From the NCBI GenBank assembly GCA_007026445.1, contig VDMD01000001.1, positions 4,402,001 to 4,466,000 of the forward strand: a stretch of 64,000 nt of DNA. Direction: 5' to 3'. The first letter of the stretch is position 1, and each line of letters starts with the position of its first letter. Both the position numbers and the translations under genes were made by a program. This DNA is from Schizophyllum amplum. Lineage: Eukaryota; Basidiomycota; Agaricomycetes; Agaricales; Schizophyllaceae. Below are positions 12,378-22,662 of this stretch, piece by piece. The notes beneath the pieces are model-generated. The model was not told where the DNA came from, ran no database searches, and worked only from the letters and a program-made list of their open reading frames with translations.

Positions 12378-14390
12378 ATGCCTCAGCGTCAGACGTCTGC
12401 GCATATCGCACGCGAACGAGCTGCAGCTCTGCGGGTGTCTCTGAACAATCTCGCACTCAACAAGTCAGAATGCCAGGCTCAAATGGACGACCTCATCCGA
12501 TCCAGGGTCTGCACAAGAGCTCTTGCAGATGTCGATCCTTCCATGATCCCTTCGCAACCGGTCCCTATATCCGATTGGCAATGCACCTCTATTCCTAGCG
12601 CCGTGGACCTCTTTCGCATCCTTGCATTTCTGAACGACGACGTCCCATCCCGTCTCGCACGCAAATACATCGGAAAACTGTGGAAGAGCCTTCGGCCGTG
12701 GTTAGACTTCTTCCATCCCGCGGCCGGCAACGTCACCGGCCAAGCCAAATCATCGGCAGCGGAACACATCGCCCTCTGCTGCATGGCTGCGTACACCTCA
12801 CAGTCATTTGCATCGGCTGTCCTTCAGGACGGCATACTGCTCACCTTGGTCATCGAACTATGGCGTTCGCACACCTTGCACTCTTCAGAAGCGCACAATT
12901 GGAGTACCGAAATGTTATTCCAAGGGGTGTTTCAATCGCTGCTCCGTCACAACGTCAAGGACACGCTCTTCCGCGAAATGCTTGTCACCACTGGAGGAGA
13001 CTACAAAAACCTCTTTGGTCTGATCACCCGAAGAGCTATCACCTGTGTCGATAGCTGGCGCTTGTCGGACAGGCGCTCGGCCCGTTGGAAAGTTCATCAT
13101 CTCTTCCTCATCAGTTACCACGCTGTGCTGATACGAGAGCTATTGCTCTGGGAGTTTACATTCAGACTCGAGCGACACCTCCCTGTCTGGATGACACACA
13201 AATGGCTACATGTCCTTCATACTGTCCACCGCGCTCACATAGGGCCACATCAGGGAGAATCGGTGGATATCCACTCACTAGTCTTTACAATCTTCGCCAT
13301 CCCTGCACTGTGGCCATTACAAAACGGCGCCCACCACTTTGCTATCTGCGTGAAGAAGGGCTTTATCCAGCAACTTCTCGACATCGCTCGCGACATACCA
13401 CATGCGAATTTGAATCTCCTCATTGGTGACGTTCTAGAACAAGTGGAACATGGTTTGAGATTCTCGTCGGTCAGCTGGCCCATTCATGCCGACCTACAAA
13501 AGCTCGAGGGATTACCGGACCATCTGCAGCATCGCCTGCCGCTTGTGGAGGCAGCTTCTGAAGCAGCAATATGGGCTCAGGCACTGCGTATCAGGCTGAT
13601 GAGAGTTTGTGCCAGTCGCGAGGTACGTGCGCGACAGTAAGGAAATCCTGACTTGTGGCTTACACCCCGTCCAGTGCGTCCAGCTATTGCACAGCGGTTC
13701 GTTACGCCGATGCTCCTGCGGCATCAACTTCTACTGCTCCAGAAGCTGTCAGAAGACCGATTGGCGCGCTCGCCATCGCAAAGAATGCATGAAAGACGTC
13801 TGGGATGGTATGTCTTCCTTTCGGGCCTGCGCTCAGTCGATCGATTGGCTCATTCGCTCCTTCCAGATGAACTTGATCCTCGAACGCGGCTTCTCAGATT
13901 TACTCAAGCGTTGGTCAACCTCGTGCTCAGCTACGAAATTTATGTCTATGCGTCGGAGGATTCTTCAGCAGGCGATGCTGCAGTCAACCGCGATTTGGCA
14001 CCTGAAGAGAGCAGCGCACGACTCACTCTCGATCTCGGAGTGTCTAGCGACAACGCTGAGCCCGATTATCGCCCGGACCATATCAAGGACCTCGTCGACT
14101 TCCCACAGCGGTATGTGCGTCTGGCGCAGTACTTCAGCTTGTCGTTGTTGGGATTGTCCAAAGCCACTATCGAAGACTTCGGCCGGCTAGACTCTCCCGA
14201 AGAGCAGTGGTGGGATCGCGGTGGGCACTTCCTTCCATCAGCTGAGGTTGAGGCGGACGCGGAAGTGCACGAAGTTCTCGACACGGATGATGGTCAAGCA
14301 CGCCAGATCCGTTCTTTCGACCTTGCTATCGACTCCAACCGAGCACTTCCGTCGGATCGGGTGGACACGTCAATAGAATCATCGCTATAG
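12378..14390 (+). CDS. MYND-type zinc finger protein, copy 2
   Basis: Tandem paralogue of the gene at 9999. Predicted 643 residues from three exons (12378-13622, 13675-13807, 13837-14390), which sum in frame. Start MPQRQTSAHIARERAAAL. Matching blocks are KYIGKLWKSLRPWLDFFHPA, HKWLHVLHTVHRA and RLMRVCASRE; the finger is CVQLLHSGSLRRCSCG, FYCSRSCQKTDWRARHRKEC. The C-terminal part shares EEQWWDRGGHFLPS with copy 1. The second intron is only 29 nt (GTATGT...CTCAG). Copy 1 has no intron there, and retaining it would shift the frame. The alternative is a small indel mimicking an intron. Function as for copy 1: probable protein-protein zinc finger, otherwise unknown. Confidence 0.78.
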
Positions 14391-14917
14391 TTGGGGCGCA
14401 GGTAAACGAGGTCGCTGGACAAATTGACTCTGAAATGTAGCGGACCCATGTCCTCAGCTCATATAACTTACGACCCCGAGGCTCCGGAAGCGTGCGCGCT
14501 ACCGTCTCAGTAGGTAGGCCTCGGCCCCTACATATTTACCAAAACGTCGACGCACACATATACTCTCATTACAGATGAGCAAAGGGCATTGGGCATTGAG
14601 TTCACCGCCGCCTGCATATGTACTTACAATATTTACAATGCGTTGCCGCTCCTGATGTAAATCCATATACATAGTGTATGTAATTCGATAATCCCAGGGC
14701 CATGCAAAGAGTTAAAGAGGTCGCGCGAAGAGGAAAGACCATAAGAGGAACCATGTGCATGCATGAAAGGAGGTAATAACCTGCACCGGGCTGAGTAGAG
14801 ACCGACATACCACCGCCACCTGACTCCTACTCGACCGCCGGCCACATCCTCCCTCGACCGCCACATCCCCCCGGGCGACCTCACTTGCCCATCACCATCC
14901 CACTTTCCCTGCCCACC
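14391..14917. other. Convergent 3' spacer
   Basis: Lies between the stop codons of MYND copy 2 and the C2H2 factor. AT-richer, with only short chance frames. Confidence 0.5.
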
Positions 14918-16963
14918 TCACTTCCCCGCCACCGCCTCCGGTAAAGGCTGCTGCTGCATCCTCCCCAAATGCTCAAATATCTCCCGCAACGCATGCGCCG
15001 GGTCCAACGCGTTCGGGTCCAGCGCGTTCGGATCCAGCGTGTTCGAATTCAGCGCATTGGGATTCGAGTTCAGCGCATTCGGGTTCAAGCCACCTGAGCC
15101 GTCCGTCGAATGCGACTGCTGGTCTCCCTCGGGCGCGTGCAACTGCTGCTCGCCCTCGAGCGCGTGCTCGCCGTGCTGACCGTCCATCACCCCATGCTGA
15201 CCGCCCATCGCCCCATGCTGCCCAGCCATCGCCCCCTCCAGCGCGTGCACCATCTCCACCAACGCCTCGCGGTCGTAATGCCCGACGTCCGTAAGGTCGT
15301 GTCCAACGTCCGTCAGATCGACGACCTCGTGCGGGGTGTCTGGGTAGGGGTGCGGGGTATCTGGATATGGGTGCGATGTGTCCATGTGCGCGTGCGATGT
15401 GTCCATGTGCGGGTGCGATGGGTCGATGTGCGATGCGAGCGATGAGTCGATGTGCGATGTGTGCAAGGTGTCTGTCTGCGGCTGAGATGCATTCGACGGC
15501 GGCCGCGTGTCGTCGGTGCTGGGGCTGAAGTGCTCCCCTGGGCTGAAGTGATGTTGCGCGCTGGGAGGGGATGTATCCGTCGTCGCTGGTGAGTTATCTT
15601 GCGGCACCTGCTGCTGCGACGACACCTGTTGCTGCGTCGACACCTGCTGCGAGGCTGACGCCGACGACGAAGGCTCAAGCGGGGACGGGGGGATTTCGGT
15701 ACGGAGGGAGGAGATCGCCATATTCGTTGCGATGGGGAGTTCAGTGGCGCCCGTAGTATACGACGGGCCTGAGGTATATGGCGCTCCGGGAGTGTAGGGT
15801 GCGCCCGAGGTATATGGTGCGCCTGAGGTATAGGAAGCGCCAGGCGGATACGGGACACCAGGCGTATAGGGTGCGGTGGACGGATACGACCCGGGAGGCG
15901 CGTAAGAGGCGTACGTGGAGACGATCTCGCCATAGGGCTGCGTGAACGAGCCGCGCTGGGTCTGCGTGTAGTGGAAGAACGCGTGCGTTTGCTGAGTCGG
16001 GGTGGGATCGTAGGCGGGGACGCGGAGGATGGGTGCTGCAGATTTGTTGAAGGGGGGTGCGGACATGGTGGAGGACGCGCCGGCGGAGGAGCCGTCCTCT
16101 TGGCCCTTATCCTTGGGCGCGGACATGTCCTTGTGGACTTTGAGGTGTTGAAGGAGGTTGTCGTGGCGGTTGAACATCTTGCTGCAGGATGGGTAGGTGC
16201 ATTGGAAGGCTACAATGATGATCAGTATGAAGAGTAAGCATAATAGGCGGGAGACGCACGTTTCTCGTGAGTGTGGATGGAGCGTATGTGCCGCTTGAGG
16301 TGTTCCCCGCGGTTGAAGGCTTTGCCGCAGCCATCGACCTTGCAGATGTATCCTCGTACGTCTGGGCCGTCCGCGGGCTCTGCGCCTTCGACGGGCTTCG
16401 TGGGCACCCTGCGGCCGCGGCTTTTCTTTGTGAGGTTGGGGACTGGGACAGGTAGCGTGGCGCGTGCCCTTGGGCCAAGCAGTGCAGCGTAGTCTTGGAT
16501 TTGGGTGCCAGGCTCGGCGTTCAGGAATGCGATGGGTGGAATCGGTAGTGAAGGGTCATAGGAAGCGAGCTTGTCGGAGTGTTCTGGGTGCGTGGAGTGG
16601 GTGATTCCGGCGGAGGGGGCGTCTTGGTCTTCATGATTTCTTGCTGAACCGTTGGCATCATTGTTCCCCTTCTGCGTTCTCGCGCGTTTGCGCGGTGGTG
16701 GCTTCTTGATGTCTTGCACTTCCTCGTCGCGGGTTCGCCTTCGCGATATGTGCCCCGTCTGCGATCGGGTTAAAGGCCGATAGGCAGAATGCGAACCCAC
16801 TGCGGTCGATTCATCTGATTGAGCAGCTGTGGCAGTGGTTTGCGCCTACCCAATGTCAGCTTGACGATAGACCTAGCACGAGCGCATCACGCACCTCAGG
16901 TCGAAGTTCATGATCATGGCGGACAAGCGCGGGGTCGATGTTCGCGTCAAAAGTCGCGTCCAT
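14918..16963 (-). CDS. C2H2 zinc finger transcription factor (two-finger, Msn2-like fingers)
   Basis: Predicted 648 residues from three exons (16895-16963, 16260-16845, 14918-16209), in frame. The start MDATFDANIDPALV at 16963 is a short first exon. A basic region (PPPRKRARTQKG, likely nuclear import) precedes two adjacent fingers split by an intron: YICKVDGCGKAFNRGEHLKR, ending HIRSIHTHEK, then PFQCTYPSCSKMFNRHDNLL, ending QHLKVHKD. The spacing and the HIRSIHTHEKPF linker resemble stress-type Msn2/4 fingers. The rest (about 400 residues) is low-complexity: repeats of PYTSGA(P)/PYTPGA, Gln-rich SQQQVSS, HMDTSH/PYPDTPH repeats, QHG repeats and ALDPN/LNSNPNAL repeats. This is consistent with an activation domain. 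Targets cannot be inferred. Confidence 0.88.
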
Positions 16964-17389
16964 AGCCACGCCTTCGGGCTAGGGGCTACACAGGGGTGTC
17001 GGTTATTTCCGCGGTAGAGGTGGCATGATGGCGAGATTCACCAATGCAGCCTCGTTCACCGTTACAAGTCTATGTTCTCGTGCTATTGCACGCTGTCGCG
17101 GACTTTGCAAAGAGCGTCGACGCTGAGGACAACAAGTGGACGCCGTTGACCCCTAAAATCGCGTCGAGGCGAGATAATGGCATCTCTTTCCCACGGTCCT
17201 GCTCACGGCCCGAGCTACCGATGTTGAACTTCAAAGTTCAACGTTATTCGACTCGGGGTAATCGATTATGAGTGTGGATGTACTGCTTACACATGTAACC
17301 GTACAAGCCATATATTTGACTTCTTGTATCCTCATACCCGCAGATGAAGTGCACATCCTACCAATTCAGGCTAAGAAACGTTACAACAT
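16964..17389. promoter_or_regulatory. Promoter side of the C2H2 gene and 5' flank of tRNA-Gln
   Basis: 426 bp with no gene. It should include the promoter of the minus-strand C2H2 factor. Confidence 0.4.
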
Positions 17390-17473
17390 GGCTCTGTAGT
17401 GTAGCGGTTATCACCCGGGATTCTGACGACTTGTTATCTTCCCGTGACCCAGGTTCGATCCCTGGCAGGGCCT
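17390..17473 (+). tRNA. tRNA-Gln(CTG) with a 12-nt intron
   Basis: Acceptor strands GGCTCTG and CAGGGCC pair. The D-arm (TAGTGTAGCGGTTA) and T-arm (CCAGG TTCGATC CCTGG) are present. The anticodon stem CGGGA/TCCCG encloses loop TTCTGA with anticodon CTG at 17423-17425. Twelve extra bases (17427-17438) follow position 37, the canonical place for a nuclear tRNA intron. Two more genes of the same kind lie at 33599 and 57314. Confidence 0.95.
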
Positions 17474-17982
17474 GTAGTCCACATCTCGTTGCTTTTTGCT
17501 TGCATTGCATTACAATCTACCTTTTTATTGTAGCCCACGAGCCGTCCCCGGTACTGGCGTACGGTCGTCAGCCGCCCAGTAGTAAGTAGACCGACAGAGA
17601 AATCACCACAAGGTGGTAATCAAGCACGCATCGCGATATACCTCACCAGGTGCACTTTCCCGCCTTTTTCCTGGCCCAGCACTGGTAGTCAGCGATCCGA
17701 TCGGAAAGTCGCCCGGTATGCAGCGGTGACTGCCTACGCCAACATTCTATAGAGTCCCGCTCCCATTCATTTTCCTTCGCTCAAACACAAACACGATCGC
17801 ACCGGCAATGTCGACCGTGGGTGCCAGCAGGCCGATGAGCACAAGCGGATGCCGAGAGGGCTCGAATGCAACGATACCTTTGTAGGCCAACATCGACTAA
17901 TAATTCAGGCGGAAAGTGTAGTTGATGACGAGTGTCCCTGCCGCATCGCTACTGATATTCTTGACAAAACAAACATGCCAGC
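17474..17982. other. Intergenic
   Basis: 509 bp between tRNA-Gln and the 3' end of F-box gene A. No gene or repeat recognised. Confidence 0.5.
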
Positions 17983-19209
17983 TCATACTGAAGCCCAGTT
18001 CCCGTCCAGTATATCCGGTTCAATCAAGGACGGGAGAGCTGCATTGTCAAGGCTGTTTGCTGAACAAAACTTGAGTTAACAGCCCAAGGTAAGTGAATAC
18101 AGAAAACACTCACGCATTGGAACCCTCATATGCCTGATTTCGACATCCTTCTCCCCATATCGATAGCTCCCCACAACGTCATACCATTGCCTCTTGCTCT
18201 CCTCGCCAGAAATTGCAACAATCGTCACAACCTCCAAAGCCCTCCCTTCTGCTATGGTTTCCGCGTCAAGCAGCTTCATCCCACTGTGTTGAAGGTGCCT
18301 CAGGTAAGTGAAGAGATGGCCTGTCGTTTGATATATCGCGAGCTGTATCTGCATCGGTACATACACGACAAGATGTCGCACCCCAGGCGCCGCCTGCAGC
18401 CACTCGCGGACAGTCCCCAGCTCGCGCGTCGCAAGCACGCGCAACGCTGGGAGTGACAGACGTGGTAAAGGTACATCCTGATCCACTTCCAGCGCCTGCA
18501 ATGTTGCCGCGCAGCGATCCACCAGCTCGCCCATTTGCCAGGGCACGTCACTGAGCCGCAAGCGTTTCAAGTTACGCACATCGAGAAGCAGAGCAGCGAT
18601 GTCGTCCTTCAACATACTGCAGAGCTCAAGCACCACAGGCGTGCAAGCGCATCGTGGTGCGCTAATATCGATGGATACACAAACTAGCCGGAGTGCGCGC
18701 ACCCCGGCGAAGAGCTCGGGAGGGACTTCCTGCAGGCCGACAAGCTCCATTGCAGCGGGCGAGATACGGCGGAAGGCGTGTCGCATGGTTTTGAGACGGC
18801 GGTAGAAATAGGTGTCCATAATGCGGAGAGAGAGAGCGGGAAGGTGAGGGAGCGCGGAGAGTATAGAGGCGAGATCGGCGTGAGCGCGGCCTATCCAGGC
18901 CACCGACGCGGTATCGACGCCATGTGAATCGTCGTAGTCTTCTTCTGCGATTACCAGCTTATGGACATATGAGCAGAGGTATGGAAAGGCGTCCAGAGCC
19001 CAACGGAGTCGTTGCGCAACTATGGCGCGAGAGATATATATTGAGCTGAAGAGGTGTGGCTGCGCCGTCGCACGCAGGGTGCGGTGGGCGAGACAGCAGG
19101 CAAGCAGCGCCGAACGATCTTCCGAGAGATGAGATACGATATGATCTTTCAGCTCTTGTGGCAGAAAGACATCTGGAGAGGCAGCACGACTTGGAGTTGT
19201 GGCGCTCAT
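17983..19209 (-). CDS. F-box family protein A
   Basis: Predicted 390 residues, exons 18114-19209 and 17983-18059, in frame. The N-terminal F-box-like motif is DVFLPQELKDHIVSHLSEDR, followed by LLACCLAHRTLRATAQPHLF. The rest is leucine-rich without clear repeats (LPALSLRI, GVRALRLV, CTPVVLELCS, LPALRVLATRELGTV). F-box proteins usually recruit substrates to SCF ubiquitin ligases through Skp1; the substrate is unknown. A conserved GTGAGT donor after IRHMRVPM leads to a last exon ending EPDILDGNWASV. The same C-terminus in paralogues C and D supports the splice, whereas reading through would end at 18076. The start ATG at 19209 is chosen over an upstream in-frame leader. It is one of three tandem minus-strand copies. 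Confidence 0.82.
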
Positions 19210-19653
19210 GGTGGCGCTATTCAAGTTGCGCCTTGCAACTTCGTCGTGACGTGACGGCGTGATAAACGTTCGGCCGTTCGGTCCGCATGCACACACTAAA
19301 CCAAACAGACCACAACCGAGATCTACTTACTTTGCCACCCCTCGTGGGACGGCTCGGGAGTCTCTCGTGTGAGTAGTGACTGCTTGATCCTACCGAGTCA
19401 TGCTCCCATGTGTTTTCTTCGCTCAAACACAGATTATCGCCATGACAAAAACTGCTCTGCCGACTTCCGAGACGGACAAGATCGACGCGTTCGAGTCCAT
19501 GATGTGAAGGAACAGCGAGACAGTCCGAGGTATTCTCTAGCGGCTGCTATATCTATCAATGCGACGCCATGCGTGCGGTCGTCTACAGTCCTGACAATCG
19601 TCCATCATGAGGAAGAAGGTCGAGTGGTGGACGAGGCCTTTCAAGCCCGCTCC
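19210..19653. promoter_or_regulatory. Spacer with promoter of F-box A, duplicated upstream of F-box C
   Basis: The first about 115 bp (19210-19345) closely match 22137-22260, upstream of F-box C. Both contain the shared string CCAAACAGACCACAACCGAG. The promoter was therefore copied with the gene. The remainder holds the 3' flank of F-box B. Confidence 0.6.
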
Positions 19654-20919
19654 TCATCGAGTATATATCAGCGAGGGGCGAGATTCCCCGGCCTCCACGT
19701 TCGCTGTGTTATTCTTCAGTCTTTAGCACCAGCGCGCGAGCTCAGAAAAACACTCACGTCTAGGGACCCAAACGCGCCTTATCTTCACCTCTCCCTGCCT
19801 ATCCTCCGGATGCTCACGTATCAAATTTCTTTGTCTGTAGTCCTCCCTTAAGTAGCTCCCCACCGCCTCCGCCCGCCTCTCGTCGCCTTCGTCCGCATAC
19901 GCCACAATCGTCACATCGTCCACCTCCGCAATAATGGCCCCGTTGAGCACAGGGTGCTGCTTGGGTATTATCGCGGTAGTTCCTGGCCTGCTCCAGACGA
20001 CGACGTCTTCCGTTACGATCAGATCCCCAAATGTATAGCATACCTCGAGCCCCGCCCGGCCTACCGGCAGGTAGACGACGAGGTGCCATACCCCGGGCGC
20101 CGCACGCAGCCACGTAGGCACGATCCGCACGTCGTGCGTGGCGAGGAGGCGAAGGGCGGGAAGCATCACCCGAGGGAAGGGGACCAACGCGTCTACTTCC
20201 AGTTCCTGCAGCGTCGCCGCGCACAGCGCGACCAGCGCGCCTGCTTCCTCTGTCACCCTATCAAGCCGCAGGCGCGTCAGCCCGCGCACGTCAAGCCGGA
20301 GGGAGGCTAGCGCGCCCGGGGCGATGGAGCAGAGCTCGAGCGCGATGGGCGCGCAGACGCACTGAGTCTTCGTGCCGACGGAGCCCGCAGTGGGATTGAC
20401 GGACGCCGCAGTGGTATCGATGGACGCGTCCTCCAACCTGAGCGCGCGCACACCCGCAACGAGTTCGGGTGGGATGAGCCGCAGGCCGCTGAGCGAGAGC
20501 GCGGCAGGGGCAATGCGGCGCAGTGCATATCTCAGCTCGCCGAGATAGCTGTAGCACGTGGGAAAGACGTTTAGCGAGAAGGCGTTTAGGCGAGGGCTGA
20601 GCGCAGAGAGGATAGTGGCGAGGTCGGCGTTGCAGGAGGCGTTATCGATCCATCGGTCGGGAGAGGCTTCAATGGAAAATTTTCGCACGTAGGGAGAGAT
20701 GTGGGGGGAGGTGTGGAGGAGGCGGCGGAAGGCTTGAGCGTGGGAGGCGCGGGAAAGCCAGATGGCGTGGAAGAGGTGTGATTGCGCGGTTGGGCGCAGG
20801 GTGCGATGGGCGAGGGAGCAGGCAAGAAGGGCCGGACGATCTGAGGAGAGATGAGAGATGATGACATCTTTGAGTTCTTGAGGTAGAAGGAGGTCAGAAG
20901 GAAGAGGTGTGGTGGTCAT
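19654..20919 (-). CDS. F-box family protein B
   Basis: Predicted 403 residues, exons 19758-20919 and 19654-19703, in frame. The N-terminus is DLLLPQELKDVIISHLSSDR, LLACSLAHRTLRPTAQSHLF, and the family block is QCVCAPIALELCS. The conserved GTGAGT donor after VWVPRR leads to a divergent last exon ending RPSLIYTR, which has lost the DPDILDGNW tail found in A, C and D. It is the most diverged copy: about 13 extra residues (SVNPTAGSVGTKT) sit before the QCVCAP block. Its ATG is only 10 bp downstream of the stop codon of copy C, and its reading frame is open upstream through the last exon of C. Role as for F-box A. Confidence 0.75.
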
Positions 20920-20929
20920 GATGGTCAGC

Positions 20930-22136
20930 TTAAGCCCAGTTCCCGTCCAGTATATCCGGGTCAAGCAGGGACGGATGTGACAGATTGTCAAGTTGGCTCG
21001 CTGGGTAAAACTTTGAGTTGACAGCCCAAAGTAAGCGGATGAAAGCACTCACGCTGAGGAACCCTCATGTACCTAATCTCGACATCCCTCTCCCCATAAC
21101 GATAGCTTCCCGCCACGTCACACCATCTCCTCTCGCTCTTCTCGCCAGAATACGCAACCAAAGTCACGACCTCCAGAGCCCTCCCTTCTGCTATGATGCC
21201 CGCGTCAAGCAGAAGCAGCCCCATCATGTCCATGCCCAAGTTGACGAGATTGCCTGTCCGGGGATGTATCGCGAGATGTATCCGTAATTGGATGTGCACG
21301 ATGAGATGTCGCACCCCGGGCGCCGCGCGCAACCACTCGCAGGCGGTGTCCGGATCGCGCACCGCAAGCACACGCAGCGCAAGAAGTGGCACCTGCGGTG
21401 AGATTATGAATTCGTCCACTTCCAGCATCTGCAGCGTCGCCGCGCCGCGCGCCACGAGCTCGCTTGCCTCCTCGGGCGCGAGATGGAGCCGCAGACGAAT
21501 CAGCTTGCGTGTGTCGAATAGAAGGGCGGCGAAGTCGTCCTCTCCAATATTGCACAGCTCGAGCGCGACAGGCGTACAGATGCACGGGGATGCCCTCTCA
21601 TCAATGGACACATCGACCAGCCTGAGTGCGCGCACTCCGGCAAAGAGCTCGGGAGGGACATCTTGCAGGCGGATGAGCTCCAATGCGGCGGGCGAAATAC
21701 GGCGAATGGCGTGTGGTATGGTTTTGAGACCGCTGTAAAAGTAGGTGTCCACAACGCGGAGAGCAAGGGAGGGAAGGTGAGGAAGCGCGGCAATTATAGA
21801 GGCGACTTCGGCGTAAACGCGGCCTATCCAGGCCATCGACATTGTACCATCGGTACCTGGATCGTCGTAGTCTAGCTCAGCGATTACCAGCTTATGAACA
21901 TATGAGCGCAGGTAGGGGAAGGCGTCCAGAGCCCAGCGAAGTCGTTGCGCAACTAGATCTCGAGAGATATAAATCGATCTGAAGAGGTGTGGCTGCGCCG
22001 TCGCACGCAGGGTGCGGTGGGCGAGACAGCAGGCAAGAAGCGCCGAACGATCGGAAGAAAGATGAGAGACGATGTTGTCTTTCAGTTCCTGTGGCAGAAG
22101 AACGTCGGCAGAGGGAGAACGACTTGTGGCAGTCAT
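20930..22136 (-). CDS. F-box family protein C
   Basis: Predicted 384 residues, exons 21053-22136 and 20930-21000, in frame. F-box motif DVLLPQELKDNIVSHLSSDR; family block PCICTPVALELCN; C-terminus HPSLLDPDILDGNWA after the conserved intron. It is closest to copy A over the whole gene including the promoter, so A and C are a recent duplicate pair with B between them. Only 10 bp separate its stop codon from the start of B, too little for an ordinary promoter and terminator. The two may share a transcript or use overlapping signals. Confidence 0.82.
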
Positions 22137-22662
22137 GGTGGCCCTATTCAATTCGCGCCTTGCAACTTCGTGACGTGATGAGCGTCCGGATGTTCGGTCC
22201 GCATGCACACAATAAACCAAACAGACCACAACCGAGATCTACTTTGCCACCCTCGTCGAACTGCTGGTTTCTCGTGACTTTCAGTTTCATCATCCGCCTC
22301 GTACAGTGAGCCAGCACCTCCGTGACACCCAGCCCTCCGCGACACAAGCTAGTGGTCTCAAAAGGGCAGATACATAATCACAAATTACAGCAAAGAAGAT
22401 CCAAAGGGCATTAGGTATAACGTGCGTACACTAAATGCAGTTCTAGAAAGACTGTCAATGTCTGGTAAGCGGCTGAATGTCCGACAGGCAAGTCATGGAA
22501 GGTCGATATGAAAGCGTAACGGTATAGATTAACGAAGCCTCAAACCACAGATGCACGCGAGCTAATGGGAGATCCTGTGACTGACATGCCGGAAGTAATG
22601 AAGCAAATGAGTCGATGATGCAAAGTCTATCCGCGTCCGGAACCTCCCTCCTCAGCTTCTTC
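22137..22662. promoter_or_regulatory. Promoter of F-box C and 3' flank of hydrolase A
   Basis: 22137-22260 is the duplicate of the F-box A promoter. The remainder shows no gene. Confidence 0.5.
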
